Assembly: GCA_051872395.1 (NCBI GenBank)
Contig: JBJEDU010000035.1
Span: forward strand, 61,709 to 125,708
Length of the DNA stretch: 64,000 nt
Source: JBJEDU01 sp051872395
GTDB lineage: Bacteria > Bacillota_I > Bacilli_A > RFN20 > CAG-826
Reading direction: 5' to 3'
Position 1 is the first letter of the stretch, and each line of letters begins with the position of its first letter. Below the pieces are notes generated by a model. That model did not search any database. It had not been told where the DNA came from and was given only the letters and a program-made list of their open reading frames with translations. Below, piece by piece: positions 1 to 9,077 of the stretch. The position numbers and the translations under genes are program-made.

Positions 1-857
1 TCTTGACTTGGATAGTTTCTATCCCACATATTTTCCCACGCGACAAGATAAGATTTTCCATCTCTTTGTAGTGTTTGCGTTGCATAGAAATCAAATCCAT
101 AATCAACTTCTTTGACATCGCTTAAATGTGACAAGACACCACTTTCTAAATCGATGATTCCAGTTTGATAAACTGTCGAATGGACATTTTGAAATTTGTT
201 TTTAATTTTTTCTTTAAATTGCATGCAATAAATCAAACAAATTTCATTTTTCTCTTTGTTAGTAAAAATGACATCTGGGCATTCAATCATTCCATTATTG
301 ATATCTTCTAATCTCATCACTTCATTAATAAAACCATAGTTTCTAAAATCTAAAGTTTTATATAAAAGTAAAGAGACTCCTTTATCTTTTCTTCTTGCCC
401 CAATAAAGACATAGAAGACATCATCTTTTTCAATAATTTTTGGATCACGAAAATCCGCGACAATAAAATCATCTGGAAGATTATATTTAGAAATGACTGG
501 ATTAAAATGTGATTTAACAAAATGATTTCCATCGACAGAAGTCGCTAAGCATTGAACTTGTTCATTTTCATTCGCTCCAGTATAAAGAAGATAAAGAGTT
601 TTACCATGAACCATCGCACTTCCTGAAAAACAACCATAAAATTTTTCATATTCTTCAGTTGGAAATAAAATAATTCCTTCTTCATTGAAAGTCACTAAAT
701 CTTCACTGGTGAAATGTAACCAGTGCATCGTGTCCCATTTGACACTATTGGGATTGTGTTGAGCGAAAAGATGATATTTTCCGTTGTAATAAATAAAACC
801 ATTTGGATCGTTAATCCAACCTTTTTTTGCTGTAATATGTAATTTTGGACGATACAT
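1..857 (-). CDS. GH32 beta-fructosidase, cytoplasmic, C-terminus cut by window edge
   Basis: This is a glycoside hydrolase family 32 enzyme (sucrose, sucrose-6-phosphate or fructo-oligosaccharide hydrolysis). The reading frame starts at an ATG at 855-857 and runs off the window start, giving the first 285 residues. All three family signatures are visible. WINDPNG holds the nucleophile Asp17, FRDP (Arg137-Asp138) holds the transition-state stabiliser, and ECPD holds the general acid Glu192. There is no signal peptide, unlike the two GH32 genes upstream, so it should act in the cytoplasm on imported sugars. It starts 9 bases after the stop of the preceding GH32 gene and is the last visible gene of the fructan operon. 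The spacer has no good ribosome site; a GAGG lies inside the end of the previous gene. Family assignment is firm; the exact substrate is not visible. Confidence 0.93.
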   Translation of the reverse strand, partial: MYRPKLHITAKKGWINDPNGFIYYNGKYHLFAQHNPNSVKWDTMHWLHFTSEDLVTFNEEGIILFPTEEYEKFYGCFSGSAMVHGKTLYLLYTGANENEQVQCLATSVDGNHFVKSHFNPVISKYNLPDDFIVADFRDPKIIEKDDVFYVFIGARRKDKGVSLLLYKTLDFRNYGFINEVMRLEDINNGMIECPDVIFTNKEKNEICLIYCMQFKEKIKNKFQNVHSTVYQTGIIDLESGVLSHLSDVKEVDYGFDFYATQTLQRDGKSYLVAWENMWDRNYPSQ

Positions 858-866
858 AAATAATTT

Positions 867-2903
867 TTATAAAACCTCAATTGTATTTTTAATTAAGTTT
901 GTAATTTTTGATTTTCCTGTCGAATAAACTGAATAATTTAATTCATTATTTGTGGGGTACACTAATCCACTCATGGTGTAATAACCATCATTAATGAATA
1001 CTTCTACGCTTGAAACATCGACATAAATTTCAAGAGTGATTTTGTTATCGATTGGAGTGATAGATGCATATCTAACATCTAATTCTCCATCATCGTCTGC
1101 AGTGGAAATTTTTCTACCACTATTTCGACGATCGAATACAACTTTTTGAATTGTAGAATCGTAATAGATATTAGTTTCTTCATCTTCACCTTTTAATAAT
1201 TTGAAGCCAACTGTTCCATTTAATTCACTAACATCAATTTCTGCTTTAAATGTCAATGTATTACCAGAAAAATCTAAGCCAACTTCATTATTATCTAGCG
1301 ATATTTCATCGACAACTTGTTCATTGACGAAATAATTTTTTATCGCTGATATTGGTTTTTGATAAAGATGATTATCTTTGAGTTCTAAGGTTCGAGGAAG
1401 AGTAACTTCACCAGTCCAACCATCGACGCTGGAAGGATAACTTCTCGACCACATATTCATCCACGCAAGCATAATGGCTTCATCATCATGATTAAGTGTT
1501 TGTGTCGCATAGAAATCGAATCCTTTATCAAATTCTTCCATGTAATCCGTGCCATTATCGTTCGTGAATGTTCCATTTGTATAATCAATGTGTCCGATTT
1601 GATAAGTCACTGAATGCATATTTTGATAAATTGAGATATCTTCATTTCTCACAGATTGAGGAGAACTTAAGATAATGTCTTTTCCACCAACTTCAACATA
1701 ATTTGGACACTCAAACATTCCAGTATTGGTAATTGTTGAATCGACGAGCGTGCCAAGATATTTCCAAGATAAGAAATCATTTGATTCATAAAGTAATATC
1801 TTGCCTCCTGGACCTTCATTTTTTCCACCCACTAAAGCGTAATATTTACCATCTTTTTCATAGACGTATGGATCTCTAAAATCAGTAATTCTTGAACCTT
1901 GTCTCATCGATGAATCAATGACAGGGTTTTTACTTCTTTTTGTGAAATTAACGCCATCAAAAGAGGTGGCAATTGCTTGTTGTTGAACACCATTTGGTCC
2001 GACCGCAGTATACATGACATAAAGTTTGTCATCAATGGTTAAGGCTCCACCCGAGAAAACTCCTAAAGAGTCATATGATTTATCAGGAGCGAAAGCGACA
2101 GGTAAATATTCCCATTTAACTAAGTCTCTACTTCGTGCATGTCCCCAGTGCATCGTGTCCCAATTTGGACTATAAGGATTATGTTGATAAAACAAATGAT
2201 AATAACCATCGTAATAACATAAGCCGTTTGGATCGTTCATCCATCCGATATCAGGCATGAGGTGATATGTATGTCGATATGTATCACCAACATCACCAGC
2301 GTGACTCGAAACATAATTTCTTGCATCTTCTAGTAATGTTCCAATATCTTCACTACCTTCATAATCGAGAAGTACATCATCAAGAAGGATATGATTGAAT
2401 CCATCCGTGCCATTGTCGTTATCGACGATTTTTAAATATAATTCTTTGTTGAGATATTTATTTAAATTTACTTTTAATCGATAAAGTCTATCGTTTGGTG
2501 CTTCTTCGTTAAAAAATTTATTAGTGATTCGATATACTTCTTCGTTCGTGGAAGCATCGATAACACTGACATATACTTTATCTTTATAGCGACCTCCACC
2601 AATAAGAAGAGATAAGACCCCATTCTTTTTTAATTTGAATGGACTACTTGTCAAAGTTCCAGTCGCCGAATCTCCAGCTTGATATCCATCTAAGAAGAAG
2701 TTACCAACCACATGACGCTTTGTTATAGCAGAATCATCAGCGATTTGAACTGAATTTAATGAATAAGCATTGCCAGTGGCTTTCCAACCAAGAAGTGAAC
2801 CATCTTCAAATCCACCATTGAGTAATTCATTTTTAGCATTTGAAGAGGAAGAACAACTTGTTAATAACAAAAGTGGAATTATAAGTGATATTTTTTTATT
2901 CAT
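867..2903 (-). CDS. Exported GH32 fructanase lipoprotein
   Basis: The product has 678 residues. The N-terminus is a lipoprotein signal with Cys17 as the lipidated residue (LLTSC), so the enzyme sits on the outer face of the membrane. Residues ~25-185 look like a beta-sandwich carbohydrate-binding module. Residues ~205-520 are the GH32 five-blade propeller, with nucleophile Asp224 in WMNDPNG, Arg343-Asp344 in FRDP and acid Glu398 in FECP. The remainder is the C-terminal GH32 beta-sandwich. It probably cuts levan, inulin or sucrose outside the cell for the ABC importer encoded upstream. Its start overlaps the stop of the next GH32 gene by 8 bases, so translation is probably coupled. Endo or exo action cannot be decided from sequence alone. 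Confidence 0.93.
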   Translation of the reverse strand: MNKKISLIIPLLLLTSCSSSSNAKNELLNGGFEDGSLLGWKATGNAYSLNSVQIADDSAITKRHVVGNFFLDGYQAGDSATGTLTSSPFKLKKNGVLSLLIGGGRYKDKVYVSVIDASTNEEVYRITNKFFNEEAPNDRLYRLKVNLNKYLNKELYLKIVDNDNGTDGFNHILLDDVLLDYEGSEDIGTLLEDARNYVSSHAGDVGDTYRHTYHLMPDIGWMNDPNGLCYYDGYYHLFYQHNPYSPNWDTMHWGHARSRDLVKWEYLPVAFAPDKSYDSLGVFSGGALTIDDKLYVMYTAVGPNGVQQQAIATSFDGVNFTKRSKNPVIDSSMRQGSRITDFRDPYVYEKDGKYYALVGGKNEGPGGKILLYESNDFLSWKYLGTLVDSTITNTGMFECPNYVEVGGKDIILSSPQSVRNEDISIYQNMHSVTYQIGHIDYTNGTFTNDNGTDYMEEFDKGFDFYATQTLNHDDEAIMLAWMNMWSRSYPSSVDGWTGEVTLPRTLELKDNHLYQKPISAIKNYFVNEQVVDEISLDNNEVGLDFSGNTLTFKAEIDVSELNGTVGFKLLKGEDEETNIYYDSTIQKVVFDRRNSGRKISTADDDGELDVRYASITPIDNKITLEIYVDVSSVEVFINDGYYTMSGLVYPTNNELNYSVYSTGKSKITNLIKNTIEVL

Positions 2904-5262
2904 AAATTGAATTCATCCTTGTAATTTTTATGTAATTAATACTGACGTTTCCTTCTTCAAGAAGAGAGATTCCATTCGCATATAAATCGCTTGGATAACT
3001 TCTCGCTGAAATTGTTTTTTGAGAATTGAAATTAACTTCTATTTGACTTCTATCAACATATAAAACGAGTTGAACTTTGTTTTCACTAGTTTTATAAGTG
3101 AATGGAGAATAATAATAATCTCCACTGGTATATGAAGAATTTACTTGATTGAGTGAAGTATTAACTCCTCCAGTTGAGGTAGAACCATCAAAATAAACAA
3201 TGGTTCTTTCTTCACTGATAGAAGATTCTCTTATATTGAGTTTTAAAGTTGAATTATTAGGAACAAATTCCATCTCTAATTTATACATATCGTCATCAAA
3301 ATCTTTTAATGATTCGTTAAAAGAAGAAATGGATGGATTATTTGCTTCATAAATGATTTCACCTTCAATTCCTTCGGTATTGATGAAATCAATGCCTAAA
3401 TCATTAGTGGAAGTATCATAAAATACTTTTCTAACGAGTCCAACATTATGCGACCACCCAGATTCCGAAAGAAGTGAGGAAGGGCGTTTTGATTGCATGA
3501 TTGAAAAAATCATTGCATCATTACTAATCGGATCAATGAATCCACTTGGACCAGTAAAAACATTTTGACCTAAGTCCATACGTCGAGGGTTGGAGAATGA
3601 AGGAATAAAACGACAATTAACTTTGTCAAATTCGCCAATCCAATAGATAACATTGTTGTCTGCTGTGGTCGCAGGTGCTGGTGAAATTATAAAAACGTAC
3701 TTATTGGTAGTATTTCCGTTTTCATCTTTTAAAGGTAATAAAACTGGAAGTTCCCATACATTGCCCATCTCTAACGATGCGACATTGTATTCAAATAGGT
3801 GACCACGATATTCCCAGTTATGAAAATAATCGACTTTATTGACATTCGTGGTATAAATAAGTGCAGTACCACATGAATTATTTTCATTACCACTTCCAAT
3901 GACAAGGTAATAATTATCTCCATCTTTTAAGATGGTCATATCTCTAAATTCATTGCTTCGACCTTGTCCTTGAAGTTGTGCGATAGCGAGTCGATCACTT
4001 ACTTCCCATTCTGTTAAGTATGGATCAGATAAATCTTTTGGATAAGCAATACCAACATTTTGATTGCTCACTAATCCTGGATGAGCGTAGTTACCGGCAG
4101 TAAAAAATAAATAAGGAACTCCATCTTTATCGTAAGTTGATCCACCACTCCAGACACCATCAGGGCACACGGTACCATTTTTAAAGACGACAACTTCTTT
4201 TCTTGGTGTCCAATCAACCATATCAGTACTAGTTAAATGTCCCCAAACAATTCCTTGAGCGTCATTAAAATATGGTCCGTTAGGATTGCATTGATAAAAT
4301 AAATGGTAGACCCCATTGTAATATATTGGAGCGTGTGGTTCATTCATCCAATGTTCATATGGACCACCATGATATTGTGGTTTATATAAATCATCAGTTA
4401 ATGAATTTTGTAGCCATACATCGTTAAAATCACATGTTTTGATATTGTGATTTTCATCTAGACATGATTCGTAATAACTTCTAATCGTTGAATACGATAA
4501 GGCTTTTTTATACATGCGTAACTCATCTAATAAACCAGAAATCATTCCTTTGGAACAATCTCCACTTGAAGAAGTAACGCTATTTTTTCCTATTAATAAT
4601 GGAATATCGTCCGCGCGAAGGATATAACTATCTTTTTCAATTTCGACACGATTGATAATTTTTCCATTTCTAAATAATTGAAGTTCACCATTGACCCCAT
4701 CAAATTTAGCGAGGACATGGTTCCATTCATATTGGTCGAGTGGACTATTGACATCAGTAATTTCTACCCAGCCATTATTAGTGCCAACACCAAAATATAT
4801 TTGGCCTTCTCTTTTATAGCCTAAGGTAAAGCCCATAGAAAAGGTATCATCTCGATAATATTGTGAAGCGACAGCTTGAATTATCGTGTCGCTTGTATTA
4901 TTGATATCACTCCAGTTATAACTTCTTGGAGCAATCCAACAAGAAATAGTGAATTCTTTTCCAGAAACAGAAAATTTTTCACTATCGATTTCTCCATAAA
5001 TTGAATATCCATCAAAGACCATCGCATCTTTAACTACACCATCTTTAAAAGGAACTTCTTGTCTTTCTAAAGTTGAAGAGTTATGAAGATGATAATTCAT
5101 TTCCACACTATTAATTTTCTTTGTTGAATCAACTAAAAGAGAAGAATCGTTTTTATCAAAAGCAAAATACGCAATCATCGATGAATTATAATTATCATTT
5201 GATGAAGAACAACCAGTTAACAATAATAATGAAGATAAAGCAATAATCGATATTTTTTTCAT
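2896..5262 (-). CDS. Exported GH32-like lipoprotein with LamG-type domain and atypical active site
   Basis: The product has 788 residues. It has a lipoprotein signal with Cys18 (LLTGC). Residues ~30-265 form a concanavalin/LamG-like sandwich, probably glycan binding. A GH32 propeller starts near residue 295. The family signatures are recognisable but altered: the nucleophile motif reads WMNEPHAP with Glu308 where Asp is standard, the RDP motif reads FRDM (Arg440-Asp441), and the acid motif reads WELP (Glu504) instead of ECP. All three carboxylates remain, so it may be active with a changed geometry or substrate, or it may be a binding protein. It is the first of three GH32 genes in the fructan operon, starting 2 bases after the permease stop. 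GH32 membership is firm; activity is uncertain. Confidence 0.88.
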   Translation of the reverse strand: MKKISIIALSSLLLLTGCSSSNDNYNSSMIAYFAFDKNDSSLLVDSTKKINSVEMNYHLHNSSTLERQEVPFKDGVVKDAMVFDGYSIYGEIDSEKFSVSGKEFTISCWIAPRSYNWSDINNTSDTIIQAVASQYYRDDTFSMGFTLGYKREGQIYFGVGTNNGWVEITDVNSPLDQYEWNHVLAKFDGVNGELQLFRNGKIINRVEIEKDSYILRADDIPLLIGKNSVTSSSGDCSKGMISGLLDELRMYKKALSYSTIRSYYESCLDENHNIKTCDFNDVWLQNSLTDDLYKPQYHGGPYEHWMNEPHAPIYYNGVYHLFYQCNPNGPYFNDAQGIVWGHLTSTDMVDWTPRKEVVVFKNGTVCPDGVWSGGSTYDKDGVPYLFFTAGNYAHPGLVSNQNVGIAYPKDLSDPYLTEWEVSDRLAIAQLQGQGRSNEFRDMTILKDGDNYYLVIGSGNENNSCGTALIYTTNVNKVDYFHNWEYRGHLFEYNVASLEMGNVWELPVLLPLKDENGNTTNKYVFIISPAPATTADNNVIYWIGEFDKVNCRFIPSFSNPRRMDLGQNVFTGPSGFIDPISNDAMIFSIMQSKRPSSLLSESGWSHNVGLVRKVFYDTSTNDLGIDFINTEGIEGEIIYEANNPSISSFNESLKDFDDDMYKLEMEFVPNNSTLKLNIRESSISEERTIVYFDGSTSTGGVNTSLNQVNSSYTSGDYYYSPFTYKTSENKVQLVLYVDRSQIEVNFNSQKTISARSYPSDLYANGISLLEEGNVSINYIKITRMNSIYE

Positions 5263-5264
5263 AA

Positions 5265-6176
5265 TTATTTTAATCCTGTAAAGGAAACTCCTTCGACGAT
5301 ATATTTTTGACAGAAAATATAGACGATCGCGATTGGAATCGTCGATATAGTTAATGAGGCCATGACCATACCAATATCTCTTTGCGCTGCACTATTGACG
5401 ACTTGAAGAAATACTTGTAAAGGTTGTTGGTCAGTCGTTGGGAACATCAATTGAGCGAAAATGTATTCGTTCCATTGTCCCATAAATGTAAAGATAGCCA
5501 CTGTCGCAAAAATTGGTTTTGATAATGGAACTATCATTTTGAAAAATACCCCAATACGAGAGCAACCATCAATTCTTGCCGCTTCTTCAATTTCCACTGG
5601 CATTCCTAAAAAATATTGACGGAACATATAGGTGTAAAACAAAGACGCAACGCTAGGTAATAAATAACCAATGACATTTAAAGGTTTGGCTAATAAACCT
5701 AAATAGTAAAGAACTAAATATGTTGGAACGATACTCGTTTCAATTGGAATAATCATTAAAACCAAAATGATTGTTGTCATCAATTTATTTCCTGGAAATC
5801 TAATTTTCGCTAAAGCATAACCAGATAAAGAATTAATGACGAGAACTGAAACAATCATCACACTACAATAGAGAATAGAATTGAGAATGGATTGACCAAA
5901 ATTTTCCATCGAATTGAATAATTTGATATAAGAAACAAACCATTCAGTAATATTCCAACTAGGTGGGAAAAATGTCCATATTGTCGATAATTGACGATTG
6001 ACAGTGTCATTGTCTTTGAATGAGTTTGAAAGCATCCAAATGACAGGGAATAAAAATATAAACGCCAGTAAAGCGCAGCAAATAGCCACAATCGCAGTCT
6101 TTAAAATCTTGCTAATTTTGATATTCTTTTTAACTTTTGAAATGTTTTCAACGTGAGATAAATATTCCATTTTCAT
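5265..6176 (-). CDS. Sugar ABC transporter permease, MalG/AraQ type
   Basis: The product has 303 residues with six predicted membrane helices and a cytoplasmic N-terminal tail. The EAA loop that docks on the ATPase is visible (EEAARIDGCSR, followed by a proline-rich stretch). It is one half of the membrane channel of a carbohydrate uptake-1 ABC importer, with the permease just upstream as its partner. The first ATG is favoured because GAGG lies 9 bases ahead of it, inside the end of the upstream gene. Genes on both sides encode the binding protein, the partner permease and GH32 fructanases, so fructan fragments or sucrose are the likely cargo (inference). No ATPase is encoded in this operon. 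Confidence 0.92.
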   Translation of the reverse strand: MKMEYLSHVENISKVKKNIKISKILKTAIVAICCALLAFIFLFPVIWMLSNSFKDNDTVNRQLSTIWTFFPPSWNITEWFVSYIKLFNSMENFGQSILNSILYCSVMIVSVLVINSLSGYALAKIRFPGNKLMTTIILVLMIIPIETSIVPTYLVLYYLGLLAKPLNVIGYLLPSVASLFYTYMFRQYFLGMPVEIEEAARIDGCSRIGVFFKMIVPLSKPIFATVAIFTFMGQWNEYIFAQLMFPTTDQQPLQVFLQVVNSAAQRDIGMVMASLTISTIPIAIVYIFCQKYIVEGVSFTGLK

Positions 6177-6180
6177 AAGA

Positions 6181-7116
6181 TTATGCCTCGTTATCTCCGC
6201 CTAAAGCTTTTCTTAATGTTAAGGAAACTGTGGCTAAAATGATGGTATAGAATAAGGCAATCGCGGATGAATATCCGACATCCTTATATGTAATACCTTG
6301 TTTGTAAATGTAATATGACATTGTAAGCGTAGAATCTAATGGTCCACCACCAGTCATAATCATTGGTTGAACACAAATTCTAAAAGCTCCAATTAGCATC
6401 GTAATGAAGACAAAAACCATCGTTGGTTTTAATCCTGGAAGGGTGACATTAATAAATTTTTGCCATGCGTTAGCCCTATCGATATCAGCGGCTTCATAAA
6501 CATCACGTGGAATATTTTTAAGACCACTTAATAAAATTAACATTTGATATCCAGCGCCTTGCCAAGCAGAAATAAATATAATACTTCCCATCGCTAAATT
6601 TGGATCATCAAGGAAGGCGACCGGATTAGCACCCATTGCCAGTAATAATGTATTAATTAAACCATTTTGAGTATTTAATAAATTCATCCATAGCATTGAT
6701 GTGACCGCTAAAGATAACATAACAGGGACGAAAAACGCCCAACGGAGAAATGTATTAAATCTTTTAATTTTATTTAATAAAAGTGCTAAACCTAAAGCAG
6801 TACCGAATTGTAAAGGCATAACACCTAAAACAAATATCGCGGTATTTCTTAAGGCAACAAGAATTTTTGTATCATGCACTAATCGGACAAAATTTTCAAA
6901 TCCGACAAATTTCATTTGAGTTAATCGACCCATATTCGCATCAGTAAACGCCATCGTTAAAGAGAAAGCAATTGGAATGAAAACGAATATGATAGATAAA
7001 ATCATACAAGGCGCAATAAAGGCTAAACCCGTTAACGATTCGTTAACGGTGTATTCTTTTTTGCCGATTTTAAAGTGATTTTTCTTTCGCTTAAAAGCGA
7101 TATTTTCAACAGTCAT
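6181..7116 (-). CDS. Sugar ABC transporter permease, MalF/UgpA type
   Basis: The product has 311 residues with about six membrane helices and the EAA loop YEAADIDRANAWQKF, which contacts the ATPase. It pairs with the MalG-type permease 4 bases downstream. A GAGG lies 5 bases before the ATG, overlapping the stop of the binding-protein gene, so the genes are tightly coupled. By context it carries fructo-oligosaccharides; by sequence it could carry any di- or oligosaccharide. Confidence 0.92.
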   Translation of the reverse strand: MTVENIAFKRKKNHFKIGKKEYTVNESLTGLAFIAPCMILSIIFVFIPIAFSLTMAFTDANMGRLTQMKFVGFENFVRLVHDTKILVALRNTAIFVLGVMPLQFGTALGLALLLNKIKRFNTFLRWAFFVPVMLSLAVTSMLWMNLLNTQNGLINTLLLAMGANPVAFLDDPNLAMGSIIFISAWQGAGYQMLILLSGLKNIPRDVYEAADIDRANAWQKFINVTLPGLKPTMVFVFITMLIGAFRICVQPMIMTGGGPLDSTLTMSYYIYKQGITYKDVGYSSAIALFYTIILATVSLTLRKALGGDNEA

Positions 7117-7117
7117 A

Positions 7118-8461
7118 TTAGCCTCTTGAAGCGTCGACTACACTCATCAATTCTTGAATTTTATTTTTTAAGTTATAGTTAGAAACAATGTTCATATTCT
7201 TGATGTATTCAAGAACACTACCATACGCATCTTTTAATTGAGGATATTTGACCATTTTAGGTCTAGTAAATGTATTAGCTTGTAAATAGATTGATAATGA
7301 ATGAGCAGGACCAGTTGATAATTCATCCATTGTGGAAAGAAGTGTTTTGTTTGTTGGGAATGTACCAATCGCGTCATACATCATTCTCGATGCACTTTCG
7401 CCAGTGAGGTATTTAACCGCAATCGCTGCGGCTTCAAGATTTTTACTATCTTTGGTAATACCAAATCCATAACTACCACATGGAGAAGCAAAAATATTGC
7501 TCTTATTTCCATTTTCGTCTTCATAAACTGGATAAGGCATAATATCGTATTGATCTTTTAACGAAGAAGTACCTTTGGAAATCTTTCTAGCATCCCATGG
7601 ACCATGAATTTGGAAAGGAATTTGTTCTAAAACGAAAGCACTATCACTAGTTCCAGAATAGACCCAAGATTCATTATTAGAAAGTCCAGTTTTGGAATAA
7701 AACATTTCTAGTTGAGCAATTCCACTGACAGCGTTATCTGTCGTCAATGCTTCAGTGACATGGTCGTCAGTGCCAAAGGTTGCTCCTGCCGAATACACTA
7801 ATGGAGAATATAAATACATATATCCATCAGTGCCAAAACCAGTATTTAAGGCAATTTGATATGGTTGATTTGCCGCTTTTAATCTAATTTGGGCATCATG
7901 AACATCTTTGAATGACCAAGGATTTTCAAGCGTACCAAAATCCGCGTCAGTGTAACCAACTTTATATAACATTGCTTTGTTATAATATAATCCACCTGGG
8001 GCTTCCATCCCACTAAGTGAATATAATTTTCCATCGATGGTACCTTGTTCAATAACACTGGTAACATAGGAATCTTTTTCTTCTTGAGTAACATATGCTG
8101 AGAAATCCACTAAGACACCGTTTCTTACTTTTACAGCTACATCAGAACTATCAACAGCGATAATATCTGGTAAACCACCAGTAATCATTGAACTGTCAAT
8201 CCTATCTTCTAAGCTTGAACCAACGAATGTCATGCTCATTCTGAGAACTTTACCACTGCTATCGGTAAGATTAGCGTTGTTAAAGTTATTTTGAATTTGT
8301 TTGTAGACTTTACCTTCATCTTCGGTTTCATTTTTATGAACCCAGACTTTGATAATTTTTGTTGTGCCGTCACTTTTATCTTCACTCGATGAGCAAGAAG
8401 TCAATCCGCCAACCATAAGCAAAGAAACTAGGCAAAGTAAATTAGCGCTTTTTATTTTCAT
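7118..8461 (-). CDS. Sugar ABC transporter substrate-binding lipoprotein
   Basis: The product has 447 residues. A lipoprotein signal ends at Cys23 (GLTSC). The rest has the pattern of a family 1 extracellular solute-binding protein, including the early section with a short DIIAVDSSD strand-turn and a late segment with an ESASRMM motif typical of this fold. It should capture oligosaccharides at the cell surface and pass them to the two permeases encoded directly downstream. It is the first gene of the fructan operon. GAGGA lies 6 bases before the ATG, and a strong promoter with a palindromic operator lies just upstream. The ligand is inferred from the three GH32 genes only. Confidence 0.92.
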   Translation of the reverse strand: MKIKSANLLCLVSLLMVGGLTSCSSSEDKSDGTTKIIKVWVHKNETEDEGKVYKQIQNNFNNANLTDSSGKVLRMSMTFVGSSLEDRIDSSMITGGLPDIIAVDSSDVAVKVRNGVLVDFSAYVTQEEKDSYVTSVIEQGTIDGKLYSLSGMEAPGGLYYNKAMLYKVGYTDADFGTLENPWSFKDVHDAQIRLKAANQPYQIALNTGFGTDGYMYLYSPLVYSAGATFGTDDHVTEALTTDNAVSGIAQLEMFYSKTGLSNNESWVYSGTSDSAFVLEQIPFQIHGPWDARKISKGTSSLKDQYDIMPYPVYEDENGNKSNIFASPCGSYGFGITKDSKNLEAAAIAVKYLTGESASRMMYDAIGTFPTNKTLLSTMDELSTGPAHSLSIYLQANTFTRPKMVKYPQLKDAYGSVLEYIKNMNIVSNYNLKNKIQELMSVVDASRG

Positions 8462-8475
8462 ATAATTTCCTCATA

Positions 8476-8493
8476 TGTGGGAACGATACCACA
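8476..8493. promoter_or_regulatory. LacI-family-type operator over the fructan operon start site
   Basis: An 18-bp imperfect palindrome, TGTGGGAACGATACCACA, with the central CG typical of LacI-family operators. Seven of nine positions are symmetric. It differs from a standard CcpA cre site by G/C at the two W positions. It overlaps the expected transcription start, about 7-10 bases after the -10 box, which is where a repressor would block initiation. No LacI-type gene is in this window. Confidence 0.6.
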
Positions 8494-8497
8494 CTTA

Positions 8498-8527
8498 TAT
8501 TTAATTACAGTCTTTTATTGATGTCAA
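8498..8527 (-). promoter_or_regulatory. Sigma-A-type promoter of the fructan operon
   Basis: On the minus strand a perfect -35 TTGACA (complement of 8522-8527) is followed after 17-18 bases by TTAAAT/TAAATA (8498-8504). The leader to the ATG at 8461 would be about 30 bases and contains GAGGA. The start site falls in the palindrome at 8476-8493. Confidence 0.65.
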
Positions 8528-8597
8528 TAATGTTTTTTTATTGAGTTATATATATAAATTAAATTTCTTTGAATTTAACAACAAAAATTTAATTTCT

Positions 8598-8622
8598 AAA
8601 AGAAAAGATGCCATTAAGCATC
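8598..8622 (-). terminator. Intrinsic terminator after the Fur-box small gene
   Basis: On the minus strand GATGC-TTAATG-GCATC (8607-8622) is followed by TTTTCTTTT. It lies 35 bases beyond the stop of the small gene at 8657-9016 and separates it from the fructan operon promoter. The stem is short (5 bp), so moderate strength is expected. Confidence 0.55.
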
Positions 8623-8656
8623 CATTCTAAAAATAAATAAAATATTATTAATAAGA

Positions 8657-9016
8657 TTAATTAATGAAATTATTAATATCTTCAGCGAGAGATTCTTCCA
8701 TAATTTTAAATTTTCCTTCGCCCTTAGATATTTTATCTAATAAATTTTTGGTTGTTTCTTTCAATTTTTCAGATTTAAGTGTTTCTTGAACCATTGGTAA
8801 TAAGCGATAGAAATATCTCAAATTGCCTTCATCACTATAAAATTTAATTGTCTCTTCTTCATCCACAGTGAGGGCATTTACCATTTCATTAATGATTTCT
8901 TTTTCTTTCAAATCAATTTCTTCATTTGTTAAGTTATCATTTGATGGATCGTAATGTAAAAAATTAAGTTTTGTTAAATACTCATCTCTTGCGACCGCTA
9001 ATCTTGATTGTTTCAT
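8657..9016 (-). CDS. Small acidic helical protein under a Fur-like promoter, function unknown
   Basis: The product has 119 residues, with no signal peptide or membrane segment. The composition is rich in Glu, Lys, Asn and Leu, suggesting an all-helical cytoplasmic protein. I do not recognise the family. It is a single-gene unit. Its promoter (9047-9075) has a Fur-family palindrome in the spacer, AAGGAG lies 11 bases before the ATG, and a terminator-like hairpin follows. If the palindrome is functional, expression would respond to iron, another metal or peroxide. The upstream membrane-protein gene ends only 62 bases away. Confidence 0.75.
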   Translation of the reverse strand: MKQSRLAVARDEYLTKLNFLHYDPSNDNLTNEEIDLKEKEIINEMVNALTVDEEETIKFYSDEGNLRYFYRLLPMVQETLKSEKLKETTKNLLDKISKGEGKFKIMEESLAEDINNFIN

Positions 9017-9046
9017 ATTTTAATGTACTCCTTAAGGACTATTCTC

Positions 9047-9075
9047 ATTTTATCGATAATAATTATCGTTATCAA
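9047..9075 (-). promoter_or_regulatory. Promoter with Fur/PerR-family box in the spacer
   Basis: On the minus strand -35 TTGATA (9070-9075) and -10 TAAAAT (9047-9052) are spaced by exactly 17 bases. The spacer holds a perfect 7-1-7 palindrome, CGATAAT-T-ATTATCG (9054-9068). The wider 19-mer GATAACGATAATTATTATC (9055-9073) matches the classical Fur consensus at 17 of 19 positions. Bound repressor would cover both promoter elements. Which Fur-family member binds (Fur, PerR, Zur) cannot be told. Confidence 0.7.
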
Positions 9076-9077
9076 GT

